NCBI RefSeq assembly: GCF_001720485.1
Contig: NZ_CP017114.1
Span: 2,480,001-2,544,000, forward strand
Length of the DNA: 64,000 nt
DNA from: Cobetia marina
GTDB taxonomy: Bacteria > Pseudomonadota > Gammaproteobacteria > Pseudomonadales > Halomonadaceae
Reading direction: 5' to 3'
In this document: one piece after another, positions 25,325-35,025 of the stretch
Layout: every line of letters starts with the position of its first letter
How positions within the stretch are numbered: position 1 is the stretch's first letter
Made by a program: the position numbers and the translations under genes
The notes under the pieces: generated by a model
What the model was told of the DNA's origin: nothing
Databases searched by the model: none
What the model saw: the letters and a program-made list of their open reading frames with translations, nothing else

Positions 25325-26671
25325 TCAACGCGCCGCCCCCTTGAGCACCGCAGCCGGAACTGCAGCGCTCGCCTTGCCGGCATGCCCGGACGCAGTGCTT
25401 TCTCCCTGTGACGGGGAGGACATGTTCACGAATTCCGGGTAGGCCCCCATGCCACATTCGTGCATGTCCATGCCTTCCAGTTCCTCTTCCTCGCTGACAC
25501 GCAGGCCACCACAGACCTTCTTGATCACCAGCAGCGCCACCAAGCTTGCGCCGAACATCCAGGCGAAGATGATCAGCGTGCCCAGGATCTGGGTACCGAA
25601 CGCGGCGTCCGGATTGGAGAACAGCACTGCCATGATGCCCCACAGGCCGGCGGAGCCGTGTACGGAGATGGCACCGACCGGGTCATCGATCTTGAGACGG
25701 TCCAGTCCCACCACCGACAGCACCACGATGATGCCGCCTACCGCACCGACCAGCACCGCAAGGCCGGCAGACGGCAGCAACGGCTCGGCGGTGATCGAGA
25801 CCAGACCGGCCAGCGCGCCATTCATCACCATCGTCATGTCAGTCTTGCCGAACATGGCGCGTGACAGCAGTGCCGCGGCCACCATGCCCGCAGAGGCCGC
25901 GGCATTGGTGTTGACGAAGATACGCGCCACGCTGTTGGCATCATCGAGACTGGCGATCTTGAGCATCGAGCCGCCATTGAAGCCGAACCAGCCCATCCAC
26001 AGGATGAACATGCCCAGCATGGCGATCGGCAGATTGGCACCCGGAATGGCACGTACCTTGCCGTCCACGCCGTAGCGCCCCTTACGCGGACCGACCAGCA
26101 GCACCGCCGCCAATGCCGCCGCCGCGCCCGCCATGTGCACGACCACCGAGCCTGCGAAGTCCTGATAGCCCATCGCATCCAGGAAACCGCCGCCCCACTT
26201 CCAGTAGCCTTCCACCGGATAGATGACCGCGACCATCACCACCGCGAAGATCAGAAACGGCCACAGGCGCATGCGTTCCGCCACGGCCCCCGAGACGATG
26301 GACATGGTCGCGGCGGCAAACACCGCCTGGAAGATGAAGTCCGCCATGCTGGAGTAATAGGCCGCCCCTTCGCCAGCACTGATGTCGCTGAGGGTATTGT
26401 CAGCGCCGAGCATGAACGACAGCCCCGGAATCACGCTGCTGATGGCGTTGTCACCGGGATACATCACGTTGTAGCCCACCACCAGGAACACCAGACAGGC
26501 GATGCCATAGAGCAGCGCATTCTTGGTCAGGATCTCGACGGTATTCTTGGAGCGCACCAGCCCGGATTCCAGCATCGCGAAGCCGCAGGCCATGAACATG
26601 ACCAGCGCGGTACACATCAGGAAGTAGAACGTATCCAGCGCGTAGCTGAGTTGCAGCACATCGATATTCAC
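25325..26671 (-). CDS. amt: Ammonium/methylammonium transporter (Amt family)
   Basis: A 448-residue inner-membrane protein with about eleven hydrophobic segments and Amt signatures: FMACGFAMLESGLVRSKN, DFAGSVVVHMAGAAAALAA and DPVGAISVHGSAGLWGIM with the channel His. It starts at a GTG at 26671, with AAAGGGG upstream, rather than the in-frame ATG at 26728. No glnK-like gene accompanies it. It follows the heme N-demethylase gene by about 100 bases on the same strand, so it is probably co-transcribed and may retrieve ammonium or methylammonium linked to methylamine use. Confidence 0.9.
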   Translation of the reverse strand: MNIDVLQLSYALDTFYFLMCTALVMFMACGFAMLESGLVRSKNTVEILTKNALLYGIACLVFLVVGYNVMYPGDNAISSVIPGLSFMLGADNTLSDISAGEGAAYYSSMADFIFQAVFAAATMSIVSGAVAERMRLWPFLIFAVVMVAVIYPVEGYWKWGGGFLDAMGYQDFAGSVVVHMAGAAAALAAVLLVGPRKGRYGVDGKVRAIPGANLPIAMLGMFILWMGWFGFNGGSMLKIASLDDANSVARIFVNTNAAASAGMVAAALLSRAMFGKTDMTMVMNGALAGLVSITAEPLLPSAGLAVLVGAVGGIIVVLSVVGLDRLKIDDPVGAISVHGSAGLWGIMAVLFSNPDAAFGTQILGTLIIFAWMFGASLVALLVIKKVCGGLRVSEEEELEGMDMHECGMGAYPEFVNMSSPSQGESTASGHAGKASAAVPAAVLKGAAR

Positions 26672-26775
26672 CAGCGTTTCCCCTTTGTTGTTATTCGCAA
26701 GCGCTTTCGTCAGCGGCTTGCGATCCATTCCCTATCACGCCCTCGGCGCCGAGAGCGGTTTGCCGAGAGCGTGGT

Positions 26776-27837
26776 CTAAACCGCTGCCTGCGCCGTCGCC
26801 TCGGCATTGGCCTTGGCCGCAACGCTTGCCTCGCGGGCTTCCAGCCACTCGAGCACGCTGGGCAGATAGCGCGTCAGCCCCTTGTAGTCGATCAGCTCCG
26901 CCGGCAGGGTCTTGAGCACCTTCAGCAGACGCGTCTGCCAGACCGGGTTGGTACACAGGTCCTCGAGGCTGATCAGATAGGTGCGGATACCGAAGAACAG
27001 CGCATGACTGCGCGGCATGCGCACCAGCGTCTGCAGCTCGACGCGCAGATGCACATCACGACCGGCGTTTTCGGCGGTGATGGTGGTGCGATCACTGCCC
27101 CACTCGGCATAGGTCTCCGGGGAGCTGTCCATGCGCGGATGGATGGTCATGGTCCAGTTGAGGCGTCGCACCGGCCCGCCGACCTGGATGGCGCACAGGT
27201 ATTTGAGCGCGCGATCGAACACGCCCATCTCATGCGCCAGCGGCACCGGACCATGCCACTGCTTGAAGCTCATGCCGGCATCGAAGGCCAGTGACCAGTC
27301 CGCCGGACAGGTGATCATGCCGGCGTCCATGAAGAGGTCACCGTCGCGCTGGTCGAGCAGCGCGATATCGCCCTGCATCTGCCGGCCGATATAGTCCAGT
27401 GGCGGCAGTGGCAGGCTGGCGTCATCGCCCATGCGGAAGCTCTGTTCCAGCTCCAGCAGATGGTTGCGCCACACGCAGTCATCGCCGTCGCGCTCGAAAC
27501 TGAAGGCCTCGGGATAGTCCCGGGCGTAGTGCGTCATCACGAATTCCAGGAAGTCCCAGGCTGCCGGCTGCATGTGTGGCATCACCAGGCAGCGTCTGGG
27601 GTCCTTGGCCAGCACCCGCTCACGCTCGGCGATCTCGCTCAGATAATGCTCATCGATATCCAGCATGTGCTCGGTGATGGAACCCGGCTTGCCCGGCAAG
27701 ACATGTGGCTCGATATTGACCGAGTAACGGTACTCATCTTCCGGGAACGGGAAGGGAAAACGCTGGATGGCGTAGTCGGAATTCTTGAAGGTGAACTGAC
27801 CATGGAACGCCTGGTCATCTCGCGGGGAAAATTGCAT
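26776..27837 (-). CDS. Heme-dependent oxidative N-demethylase alpha subunit (DUF3445)
   Basis: A 353-residue cytosolic protein of the DUF3445/HODM family, whose characterised members carry heme and demethylate secondary amines with O2. Family-like parts include FPFPEDEYRYSVNIEPHV, the middle DWSLAFDAGMSFKQWHGPVP and RRLNWTMTIHPRMD. It is the catalytic partner of the reductase and DmmA-like genes upstream, together forming a dimethylamine monooxygenase that yields methylamine and formaldehyde. The C-terminus is an Ala-rich tail. AAGGAG precedes the ATG. Confidence 0.85.
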   Translation of the reverse strand: MQFSPRDDQAFHGQFTFKNSDYAIQRFPFPFPEDEYRYSVNIEPHVLPGKPGSITEHMLDIDEHYLSEIAERERVLAKDPRRCLVMPHMQPAAWDFLEFVMTHYARDYPEAFSFERDGDDCVWRNHLLELEQSFRMGDDASLPLPPLDYIGRQMQGDIALLDQRDGDLFMDAGMITCPADWSLAFDAGMSFKQWHGPVPLAHEMGVFDRALKYLCAIQVGGPVRRLNWTMTIHPRMDSSPETYAEWGSDRTTITAENAGRDVHLRVELQTLVRMPRSHALFFGIRTYLISLEDLCTNPVWQTRLLKVLKTLPAELIDYKGLTRYLPSVLEWLEAREASVAAKANAEATAQAAV

Positions 27838-27876
27838 GTTCCTGCTCCTTGGGGGTCCATCTCGCGAAAGACGGTT

Positions 27877-28821
27877 TCAGAGATCCAGCACCAGCCGCTG
27901 GCTGCGTGCCCGGGAAACGCAGGGCATCACGCAGCGCTGACTGGCCCGCTCCTGTTCATCGAGGAAGGCGTCACGGTGTTCCGCCTCCCCCTCCAGCATC
28001 TCGACCCGACACTGTCCGCAGACCCCGCCGCGACACAGGCTCGTCACCTCGACACCGCTGCGCTCCAGCGCTTCCAGCAGGGATTCCTGGGCACCGACCG
28101 CCACTTCCACGCCGCTGCCACGCGCCACGGCCATGAAGGGAGTCCCCGGCTCCGGGGCGGCAAAGACCTCGTGATGGATGCGCGCGAGACTCCAGTGCAA
28201 CTCGCGCGCCGCGTCCTTCACGGCATCGATCATGGCCTGCGGGCCGCAGAGGTAGACGTGCGTGCCGGCGGGCTGACGCGCCAGCAGGGCCTTGAGATTC
28301 GGACGCTCGAGACGGTGCTGGGTGATGTTGCCACTCGCCAGATAGGGCGCGGCCTCCGGGAAGCGGGCGACGTCGAGGTCCTGGCTGCGCAGGTGCAGCT
28401 CCCAGCTGGCGCCACGCCTCTCCAGTTCCGGCAGGTAGGAGAGAAACGGCGTGATGCCGATGCCGCCTGCCAGCATCAGGTGATGGCGCGCCTGCCAGTG
28501 CGGCAGAAAGAGGTTGGCCGGCGGGCTGAGCTCCAGCTCGTCGCCGACCTTGACGCGGGAATGGATGGCTTCGGAGCCGCCACGCGAGACCGGCTGACGA
28601 CGCACCGCGATGCAGTACTGCGAGGGATCATCCGGCGGGCTGATCAATGAGTAGGCGTTGCGACACACCCGCCCTTCTCCTGGAATGCCCAGCACCACAT
28701 GACTGCCCGGCGAGAACGGCGTGAAGGGGGAAGCCTCATCGGCAGGCACCAGAGTGAGACGGCGCACGCTGCTGCTGAGCTGATCGACCGCGGCGACCCG
28801 CGCCTTCATGAAGCGAGACAT
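27877..28821 (-). CDS. PDR/VanB-type oxidoreductase: FMN/NAD domain plus C-terminal 2Fe-2S ferredoxin
   Basis: A 314-residue electron-transfer subunit. In order it has a flavin-binding barrel with CRNAYSLISPP near residue 55, an NAD(P)H domain with LAGGIGITPFLSYL near 117-130 and CGPQAM near 195, and a plant-type 2Fe-2S domain with CRGGVCGQC and a distal Cys near the end. It passes electrons from NAD(P)H to the heme demethylase encoded next. Its start overlaps the DmmA-like gene by 16 bases, so the two are translationally coupled. Confidence 0.87.
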   Translation of the reverse strand: MSRFMKARVAAVDQLSSSVRRLTLVPADEASPFTPFSPGSHVVLGIPGEGRVCRNAYSLISPPDDPSQYCIAVRRQPVSRGGSEAIHSRVKVGDELELSPPANLFLPHWQARHHLMLAGGIGITPFLSYLPELERRGASWELHLRSQDLDVARFPEAAPYLASGNITQHRLERPNLKALLARQPAGTHVYLCGPQAMIDAVKDAARELHWSLARIHHEVFAAPEPGTPFMAVARGSGVEVAVGAQESLLEALERSGVEVTSLCRGGVCGQCRVEMLEGEAEHRDAFLDEQERASQRCVMPCVSRARSQRLVLDL

Positions 28822-29492
28822 GGTGCCACCTCCTCCTGTGGGGGGATCTCTCCCGGGGCTTCCGCATCGATTCGCACGCCCATGTAGGCACCGAGGCGCT
28901 TGGAAAAATGATCACGCACTTCCAGCATCAAGCCGCAGCCATCGCAGGCCGCCGGCGAGTGGATGACATGCTCACTGACCTGCTGACAGTGCACGCAGAA
29001 CACATGCCGCCCCAGGGCAGCGACCGGCAGCATCACCATGTCATCCAGCAACAGCCCCTGCAGCTGAGCCAGATTGGCGACCTGCCACACGAAATGCTCA
29101 CTGCCGATGATGACCAGACACCCCGCCGCGCCTACCTCGCCGATGGCACCCGCCAGCGCATCGCAGGCCAGGGGGCGATCATCGACGTCGTACCAGCGAT
29201 GCAGGCGGGCGCTGTCGGCGGGCCCCGTGGGCAACGCCTCTGTTGCCGGAGCGGATTGCACGGCGCCTCCCACCTCGCGGCTACCGAGCTGCCCCAGCAG
29301 CGTACTGATCAGCTGACAATGCATCTGCAGTTGCTGACGGGCGTTGCCCGCCGCCTCTCCAGTGCCTGGCAGGCTCTCGGGAGACTGGCATGCCACCAGA
29401 TAGCGTTGGGCATCGGGCAGCGCCTCGATGCGTGGATAGTGTTGCCGACTTCGAATCCCGGCAGTGACAGAGGATGATTGCGGGCTTTTCAT
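28806..29492 (-). CDS. DmmA-like subunit of dimethylamine monooxygenase
   Basis: A 228-residue protein with a variable N-terminal half and a conserved C-terminal half: LVIIGSEHFVWQVANLAQLQG, then a four-Cys knuckle FCVHCQ and ACDGCG (about 30 residues apart from the first pair to the end), then LEVRDHFSKRLGAYMGVRID. The Cys pairs probably hold zinc or an iron centre. The family is named after the dmm genes of marine dimethylamine users. First gene of the operon, it lies about 90 bases from a sigma-54-like promoter. The ribosome site is weak. Confidence 0.75.
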   Translation of the reverse strand: MKSPQSSSVTAGIRSRQHYPRIEALPDAQRYLVACQSPESLPGTGEAAGNARQQLQMHCQLISTLLGQLGSREVGGAVQSAPATEALPTGPADSARLHRWYDVDDRPLACDALAGAIGEVGAAGCLVIIGSEHFVWQVANLAQLQGLLLDDMVMLPVAALGRHVFCVHCQQVSEHVIHSPAACDGCGLMLEVRDHFSKRLGAYMGVRIDAEAPGEIPPQEEVAPCLAS

Positions 29493-29578
29493 GACACGAC
29501 CCTGCTCTGAGAAATTGTCCTTGTTGTAATGCCGCCGTCTTGACGATGACGCGCATCCGACTACCACTCCATTTCTTG

Positions 29579-29594
29579 AGCATATTTCGTGCCA
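29579..29594 (-). promoter_or_regulatory. Sigma-54-like promoter of the N-demethylase/amt operon
   Basis: On the minus strand TGGCACGAAATATGCT matches the -24/-12 consensus TGGCACG-N4-TTGCW except for one base. GG and GC are separated by exactly 10 bases. The start of transcription would fall near 29567, about 75 bases before the first gene. Confidence 0.7.
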
Positions 29595-30178
29595 TTGACG
29601 GCAAAATCATTCCCCAATATACCCGGCAAAATCGTCTGAAAACCCCACTTCACATATGAACAATCAATAGAGGAACTCACGCACCAAAACAGAGCGCAAA
29701 ACTCGTGAATAACGGCTTTTATTCACCATTATTGCCCTGATCCAATCTCACCTCATAAGCCAATCGCTACGCCTGACATATTTCTCATTCAATATCTTCA
29801 AGATGCTGAAAGAATGGAAAAACTTTATCCTGGGAGAATCATGACCTCACGATCCACACGACACTACATGCTCTCCACCACCAGCATTATTATGCATTTT
29901 CGCTTGCATGATATTGGCCTTTTTCCTTGATTGCACTCACCACAAAAGAAAGCGCCTCACCGAAGGGTGAGGCGCTTTGATAACTCAATATCGTCAGGTC
30001 ATATTTTTCTACATCAACCGGAGCAGAGTTCTTGTCATTGCGACATTTTGCCTGGACAACATTGCGGCGAGCTTGCTGACAAAAGGCTTCGCAGCTTTGC
30101 CATGACAATCATGCGCAATGGCAGCCATGCACGATCGCTCTCATGCGCAATGGCACACGCACGATAGAGATCGTGCCA
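29595..30178. other. AT-rich gene-free stretch between mgsC and the N-demethylase operon
   Basis: About 580 bases of lower G+C than the flanks. It contains the mgsC-side terminator (29949-29978) and could hold enhancer sites for the sigma-54 promoter. Near 30108-30150 the sequence CATGCGCAATGGCA occurs twice, and a hairpin GCACGAT / ATCGTGC (30159-30176) touches the mgsC stop. No credible gene was found. Confidence 0.45.
29949..29978 (-). terminator. Terminator downstream of mgsC
   Basis: Perfect stem AAAGCGCCTCACC / GGTGAGGCGCTTT with a 4-base loop, then a T-rich run on the minus strand. It separates the gmaS-mgs operon from the N-demethylase operon. Confidence 0.75.
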
Positions 30179-31519
30179 TCAGTATCCGCCCTGCCCCGGC
30201 ACCCAGTTGGTGCCCGCCAGAGGCACCCGGGCCATGGCCGCGGCTTCCACGTTCAGGGCGACCAGATCTTCCGGTTCCAGGTGGTGCAGGTGCGATTTGC
30301 CACAGGCACGTGCCAGGGTCTGGGCTTCCAGCGTCAGCACGCGCAGGTAGTTGGCCAGACGCTTGCCGGCTGCGATCGGGTCCAGTCGCTGGCTCAGCTC
30401 CGGGTCCTGGGTGGAGATACCGGCCGGACACTTGCCATCCTGGAAGTCGTCATAGAAACCGGCGGCGGACCCCAGCTTCTGATACTCATCGGCATAGCGC
30501 GGATGGTTGTCGCCCAGCGCAATCAAGGCGGCAGTACCGATGGCCACGGCATCGGCACCCAGCGCGATCGCCTTGGCCACATCGGCGCCATTGCGAATCC
30601 CACCGGAGACGATCAGCTGCACCTCACGGTGCAGGCCCATCTCCTGCAGTGCCTGAGTGGCCTGGGGGATGGCGGCCATGGTCGGGATACCGACGTGTTC
30701 GATGAAGACATCCTGGGTGGCGGCGGTGCCGCCCTGCATGCCATCCAGCACGATGACATCCGCGCCCGCCTTCACCGCCAGCTTGACGTCATAGTAGGTG
30801 CGGGTCGCGCCGATCTTGACGTAGATCGGCACCTGCCAGTCGGTGATCTCACGCAGTTCGGCAATCTTGATCGCCAGGTCATCCGGGCCGGTCCAGTCCG
30901 GGTGGCGACAGGCGCTGCGCTGGTCAATGCCCTGCGGCAGCGTACGCATGCCCGCGACCCGCTCGGAAATCTTCTGGCCCAGCAGCATGCCGCCACCGCC
31001 GGGCTTGGCGCCCTGGCCGAGCACGACTTCAATTGCGTCGGCCTTGCGCAGGTCGTCCGGGTTCATGCCATAACGTGACGGCAGATACTGATAGACGAGG
31101 CGCGAGGACTGGCCGCGCTCCTCCGGGGTCATGCCGCCATCGCCGGTAGTGGTGGAGGTGCCGATTTCCGAGGCACCACGCCCCAGCGCTTCCTTGGCCT
31201 GGGCGGACAGGGCACCGAAGCTCATGCCGGCGATGGTCACCGGCGTGCTGATCACGACCGGCTTCTTGGCATGGCGCGTGCCGAGCACGACTTCGGTCTC
31301 GCACTTCTCGCGATAGCCTTCCAGCGGATAGCGCGACATGCTGGCGCCGAGGAACAGCAGGTCATCGAAATGCGGCACCTTGCGCTTGGCGCCCCAGCCA
31401 CGGATATCGTAGATTCCCGTCTCCGCCGCGCGCTGGATCTCATGGATGACATCGCGGCCGAAGGTGGCGGATTCCCGCAGTGCCGGGTTGTAAGGCTGTG
31501 TTTGAGTTTCGTCAGTCAT
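30179..31519 (-). CDS. mgsC: N-methylglutamate synthase, FMN glutamate-synthase-type subunit (MgsC/GlxD)
   Basis: A 446-residue FMN-dependent protein like the central domain of glutamate synthase. Visible motifs are TIAGMSFGALSAQAKEALG, TTTGDGGMTPEER, VYVKIGATRTYYDVKLAVKA, VLDGMQGGTAATQDVF and GADAVAIGTAALIALG, with CPAGISTQDPE in the Cys-containing C-terminal part. With the two partner subunits it would make N-methylglutamate from gamma-glutamylmethylamide and 2-oxoglutarate. The second Met (31519) has AGGA eight bases upstream. The homologous GlxD annotation is an alternative name. Confidence 0.85.
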   Translation of the reverse strand: MTDETQTQPYNPALRESATFGRDVIHEIQRAAETGIYDIRGWGAKRKVPHFDDLLFLGASMSRYPLEGYREKCETEVVLGTRHAKKPVVISTPVTIAGMSFGALSAQAKEALGRGASEIGTSTTTGDGGMTPEERGQSSRLVYQYLPSRYGMNPDDLRKADAIEVVLGQGAKPGGGGMLLGQKISERVAGMRTLPQGIDQRSACRHPDWTGPDDLAIKIAELREITDWQVPIYVKIGATRTYYDVKLAVKAGADVIVLDGMQGGTAATQDVFIEHVGIPTMAAIPQATQALQEMGLHREVQLIVSGGIRNGADVAKAIALGADAVAIGTAALIALGDNHPRYADEYQKLGSAAGFYDDFQDGKCPAGISTQDPELSQRLDPIAAGKRLANYLRVLTLEAQTLARACGKSHLHHLEPEDLVALNVEAAAMARVPLAGTNWVPGQGGY

Positions 31520-31533
31520 GTTGGGCATCCTGA

Positions 31534-32220
31534 TCAGTAGGCTGAGGCGTTGTCGACCTTGAAGTGATAGAGCTGACGCGCAGATCCATAACGCGTGAAG
31601 CTGGCCGGGTCTTCATCGATTCCGGCACTCGCCAGCAACTCCGCCAGTTCTTCCAGGTGCTCGGCACGCATGTCCTTGGCGATGCAGTCCGCGCCCAGCG
31701 ATGCGACCGTGCCCTTCACGTAGAGTCGCGCTTCATAGAGCGAATCGCCGAGTCCTTCGCCGGCGTCGCCGCAGACCACCATGCGCCCCGCCTGGCCCAT
31801 GAAGGCACTCATGGCCCCGATGTTGCCCTTGACGACGATATCCACGCCCTTCATCGAGATGCCGCAGCGCGCCGAGGCGTTGCCTTCGATGATCAGCAGG
31901 CCGCCGTGGGCGGTCGCGCCCGCGGACTGGGAAGCATCGCCCTTGACCCGCACGCAGCCGGACATCATGTTTTCCGCCACCCCGACCCCGGTGTTGCCGT
32001 GGATGGTGACGCTGGCCTTCTGATTCATGCCCGCACAGTAGTAGCCCGCGTGGCCATCGATATCGACACTGATAGCGTCATTGATGCCGCAGGCGATGTT
32101 GTGGGCGCCGTCGGAATTGACCACTCGCCACTCACGCGCGTCCTTCAGGGTGTCGGCATCGTGCAAGGCCTGGTTCAATTCGCGCAGCCCATCAACGGCC
32201 AGATCGTGAGTCTTCATCAT
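31534..32220 (-). CDS. mgsB: N-methylglutamate synthase, GltB-C-terminal-like subunit (MgsB/GlxC)
   Basis: A 228-residue right-handed beta-helix protein like the C-terminal GXGXG domain of glutamate synthase (GNTGVGVAENMMSGCVRVKG, then HGGLLIIEGNASARCGISMK and GQAGRMVVCGDAGEGLGDSL). It probably holds the synthase subunits together. The ATG at 32220 overlaps the mgsA stop codon (TAATG), with GGAGG seven bases ahead, so the three subunits are translationally coupled. Confidence 0.85.
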   Translation of the reverse strand: MMKTHDLAVDGLRELNQALHDADTLKDAREWRVVNSDGAHNIACGINDAISVDIDGHAGYYCAGMNQKASVTIHGNTGVGVAENMMSGCVRVKGDASQSAGATAHGGLLIIEGNASARCGISMKGVDIVVKGNIGAMSAFMGQAGRMVVCGDAGEGLGDSLYEARLYVKGTVASLGADCIAKDMRAEHLEELAELLASAGIDEDPASFTRYGSARQLYHFKVDNASAY

Positions 32221-33137
32221 TACGCGGCCTCCGAACGGGCGGTGTCTTTTTCCCACAGATACAGGCGGCCGGGTTCCGGCTCCCACACGCGGGCATCCTT
32301 GATGCCCGGCAGACTGGCCAGGGCGCGGTATTCCGAGGCCATGGCCACGTAATCATCGGTCTCGGCGATCACGGCAGGCTTGCAGGCGATCGGGTCACGC
32401 ACCACGGCGAAGCCATCACGGGTGCCAATGGTGAAGGTGAAGAAGCCATCAAGGTCCTTCAGGGCGCCGGTGATCGCGGCTTCCAGGCTGTCGCCCTGCT
32501 CCAGACGCCAGGTCAGGTAGCCAGCGGCGACTTCGGAATCGTTGTCGGTCTCGAAGCTGATGCCCTCACGCTTGAGCTTGGTGCGCAGCCAGTTGTGGTT
32601 GGACAGCGAGCCATTGTGGACCAGGCACAGATCACGCCCGGTGGAGAACGGGTGGCTGCCCTGCAGGGTCACGGCGCTTTCGGTCGCCATGCGGGTATGG
32701 CCGATGATGTGGCTGCCCTGCATGCCCTTGAGGCCATAGAGGCTGGCGATATGGGCCGGCAGGCCCACTGCCTTGAGGATTTCGATGCTCTGCCCCACGC
32801 TCAATACGCGAATCTGCGGGGCACTGTCGGCAAGCCAGCTACGCACGGCGCTCTCTTCCCCGGCGATCTTGAATACCGCGACACTGGCATTGCTGAACCA
32901 GTCCGCCACCGTGCCGACCTGCTCGCCCAGGCCCTTGGCGATCGCCTCCCAATCCTCATCGACACCATCGCTTTGCAGCGTCAGCTTGATGCCAGCGTCA
33001 AATTCGTCGCCATAGATGGCGAAGCCAGCGCTGTCCGGGCCGCGATCGGTCATCGCGATCAACATCGGCTCGAACAGCTCCCCCAGGCGCGATTCCAGCG
33101 CCGGGTTCTTGAGATAAAGCCCTACGATTCCACACAT
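32220..33137 (-). CDS. mgsA: N-methylglutamate synthase, glutamine-amidotransferase-like subunit (MgsA/GlxB)
   Basis: A 305-residue class II (Ntn-type) glutaminase domain. The nucleophile is Cys2 (MCGIVGLYLK), exposed once Met is removed, and RGPDSAGFAIYG, IGHTRMATES and LVHNGSLSNHNWLRTKL are the usual glutamine-binding segments. In this pathway it would release methylamine from gamma-glutamylmethylamide and channel it to the FMN subunit. It follows gmaS on the same strand with a gap of about 117 bases. Confidence 0.87.
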   Translation of the reverse strand: MCGIVGLYLKNPALESRLGELFEPMLIAMTDRGPDSAGFAIYGDEFDAGIKLTLQSDGVDEDWEAIAKGLGEQVGTVADWFSNASVAVFKIAGEESAVRSWLADSAPQIRVLSVGQSIEILKAVGLPAHIASLYGLKGMQGSHIIGHTRMATESAVTLQGSHPFSTGRDLCLVHNGSLSNHNWLRTKLKREGISFETDNDSEVAAGYLTWRLEQGDSLEAAITGALKDLDGFFTFTIGTRDGFAVVRDPIACKPAVIAETDDYVAMASEYRALASLPGIKDARVWEPEPGRLYLWEKDTARSEAA

Positions 33138-33254
33138 GGTGATGTCCTCTCACGGGCAGGAGGCGTCTCCTGCCTGGTGTCTTGAGCGTGGTGGTGACAG
33201 TGGCGACCCTCGTCTGACATGATCCGCGAGGTCCGCGAGCGCCGCCGGATGAGA

Positions 33255-34589
33255 TCAGAAGAATTCGGCGTAGCGCTGGACTTCCCAAGCACTGACGTGC
33301 GCGTTGTAATCCCGCCATTCCTCGCGCTTGAGGCGCATGAACTCGGCGCAGATCCCCTCGCCCAGGCTCTCGCGCAGAATGCTGTCCGCCTCGAGCGCAT
33401 CGATGGCCAGGGCCAGATTCTGCGGCAGCGTCTCGATGCCCTTCTCGGCGCATTCGCTCGGGGTCAGCGAGTAGAGATTGATGTTGTGGGGCGTGCCCGG
33501 GTCCAGCTTGCGCGCCACGCCATCCAGCCCCGCCGCGATGATGGCGGCGTGCACGAGATAGGGGTTGCAGCCGGCGTCCGGCAGGCGGAACTCGAGGCGA
33601 CCGTAGGGCACGCGCACCATGGCCGAGCGGTTGTTGTCCCCGTAGGCGACGAAGACCGGCGCCCAGGTCGCGCCGCTGGTGCTGCCACCCCCGACCAGAC
33701 GCTTGTAGGAATTGACGGTCGGCGCGGCAAAGGCACACAGCGCCGGGGCATGCGCCAGCAGACCGCCGAGGAAGTGATACGCCAGCGGCGACAGGCCCAT
33801 GCCCTGGGAATCGGAGTCATCGCCAAACAGATTGCGGCCGGTGTCATCACACACGGACAGGTGGAAGTGCATGCCGTTGCCCGGGCGGTCCGCCAGCGGC
33901 TTGGGCATGAAGGAGCACACCATGCCCAGGTCATTGGCGATCTCGCCGGCAGCCATGCGCACGAAGGTGAAGCGGTCTGCCGAGGTCAGCGCATCGCTGT
34001 AGGTGTAGTTGATCTCGAACTGGCCATTGGCGTCCTCGTGATCGATCTGATAGACGTCGAAGTCCACCGCCTGCAGCGATTCGACCAGACGCTCGAGGAA
34101 TTCACGCGAACGTGACAGGCCCTTGTAGTCGTAGCAGGGCTTGGCGAGGGTATCGCTCTCATCCACCGGCAACAGCTCACCCGCTTCCCCCCGGCGGAAC
34201 AGTGAGAATTCCGGCTCCAGCCCGCTATTGAGTGTCCAGCCCTTCTCCTTCATGCGCTCCAGCTGCTTGAGCAGTACCACACGGCTGTCGTTGGCGAACG
34301 GTTGCCCATTGACGTAGCCATCACAGGCCATGCGCGCATAGCCCGGCTGCCACGGCACCAGGCACAGCGAGTCCAGATCGCCACGCGCCATGAAGTCCGG
34401 CCCCTCCGGCGACATGCCGAGACCACTGACGGCGAAGCCGGCAAAGCCGGCGCCCTTCTCGACCACATCCATCAGGCAATTGGCCGGCACGGACTTGGTC
34501 TTGGCAGCGCCATGAATATCCACGAACTGCGCCAGCAAGTAGCGAATATCGTGATCCTTGATGAACTGTTGCGCCTTTTCGGGTGACAT
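33255..34589 (-). CDS. gmaS: Gamma-glutamylmethylamide synthetase (GmaS; glutamine-synthetase-like)
   Basis: A 444-residue member of the glutamine synthetase superfamily of GmaS/type III-like length, shorter than GlnA. It would join methylamine to glutamate using ATP. The N-terminal beta-grasp contains [20 protein letters not shown]; the catalytic domain has [28 protein letters not shown] and the [20 protein letters not shown] nucleotide/glutamate region. The ATG at 34589 has AGAGGAA ahead. Glutamine synthetase-like enzymes with other amines cannot be excluded, but the mgsABC genes directly downstream make GmaS the best reading. Confidence 0.87.
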   Translation of the reverse strand: MSPEKAQQFIKDHDIRYLLAQFVDIHGAAKTKSVPANCLMDVVEKGAGFAGFAVSGLGMSPEGPDFMARGDLDSLCLVPWQPGYARMACDGYVNGQPFANDSRVVLLKQLERMKEKGWTLNSGLEPEFSLFRRGEAGELLPVDESDTLAKPCYDYKGLSRSREFLERLVESLQAVDFDVYQIDHEDANGQFEINYTYSDALTSADRFTFVRMAAGEIANDLGMVCSFMPKPLADRPGNGMHFHLSVCDDTGRNLFGDDSDSQGMGLSPLAYHFLGGLLAHAPALCAFAAPTVNSYKRLVGGGSTSGATWAPVFVAYGDNNRSAMVRVPYGRLEFRLPDAGCNPYLVHAAIIAAGLDGVARKLDPGTPHNINLYSLTPSECAEKGIETLPQNLALAIDALEADSILRESLGEGICAEFMRLKREEWRDYNAHVSAWEVQRYAEFF

Positions 34590-34745
34590 CTGGGTTTCCT
34601 CTGAGAGCGGACCGGGTTCCATCTCCCTCGACACTGTCTGCCACCCCGGGAAACCTGACCCCTTGTGGTGACACGCCACGCCAAGATAGCGGATGAAACG
34701 AGTTTTTGTGATTCCTGCTGGTCAACTTTATTTCCCTCAAAGAAA

Positions 34746-34761
34746 AGCATGCAGCATGCCA
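34746..34761 (-). promoter_or_regulatory. Sigma-54-like promoter of gmaS-mgsABC
   Basis: On the minus strand TGGCATGCTGCATGCT has the GG-N10-GC spacing and differs from TGGCACG-N4-TTGCW at two positions. Transcription would begin near 34735, about 145 bases ahead of gmaS. The palindromic GCATGC character of the site is a caution. Confidence 0.55.
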
Positions 34762-35025
34762 TTTCGCCAGCTGCCGCCCAGAACTTTTCATCAACCTCAT
34801 GTTTTGCATGGGAATTTATTTTCCGAGCTCGTTTTACCCCACATAAAACGCCAGGTGATCCTGAGTGAAATCCTGCCCGTTTCTCGAAATAGGCATCATT
34901 TCGGTGCCCAAAGCCCCCTCTTCGCACCAGCATGACGCAAAGCGCTGATATTCACGCCCGAATTCGTGCTGCCAATCAGCGCCTGACCCGCTCAAGGATT
35001 GCCGTGTCCATGGCCTTTGACGGAA

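Noticed and set aside
29890..30108. 72-codon minus-strand frame between mgsC and the N-demethylase operon
   Set aside because: It runs through the strong terminator hairpin at 29949-29978, so translation is unlikely.
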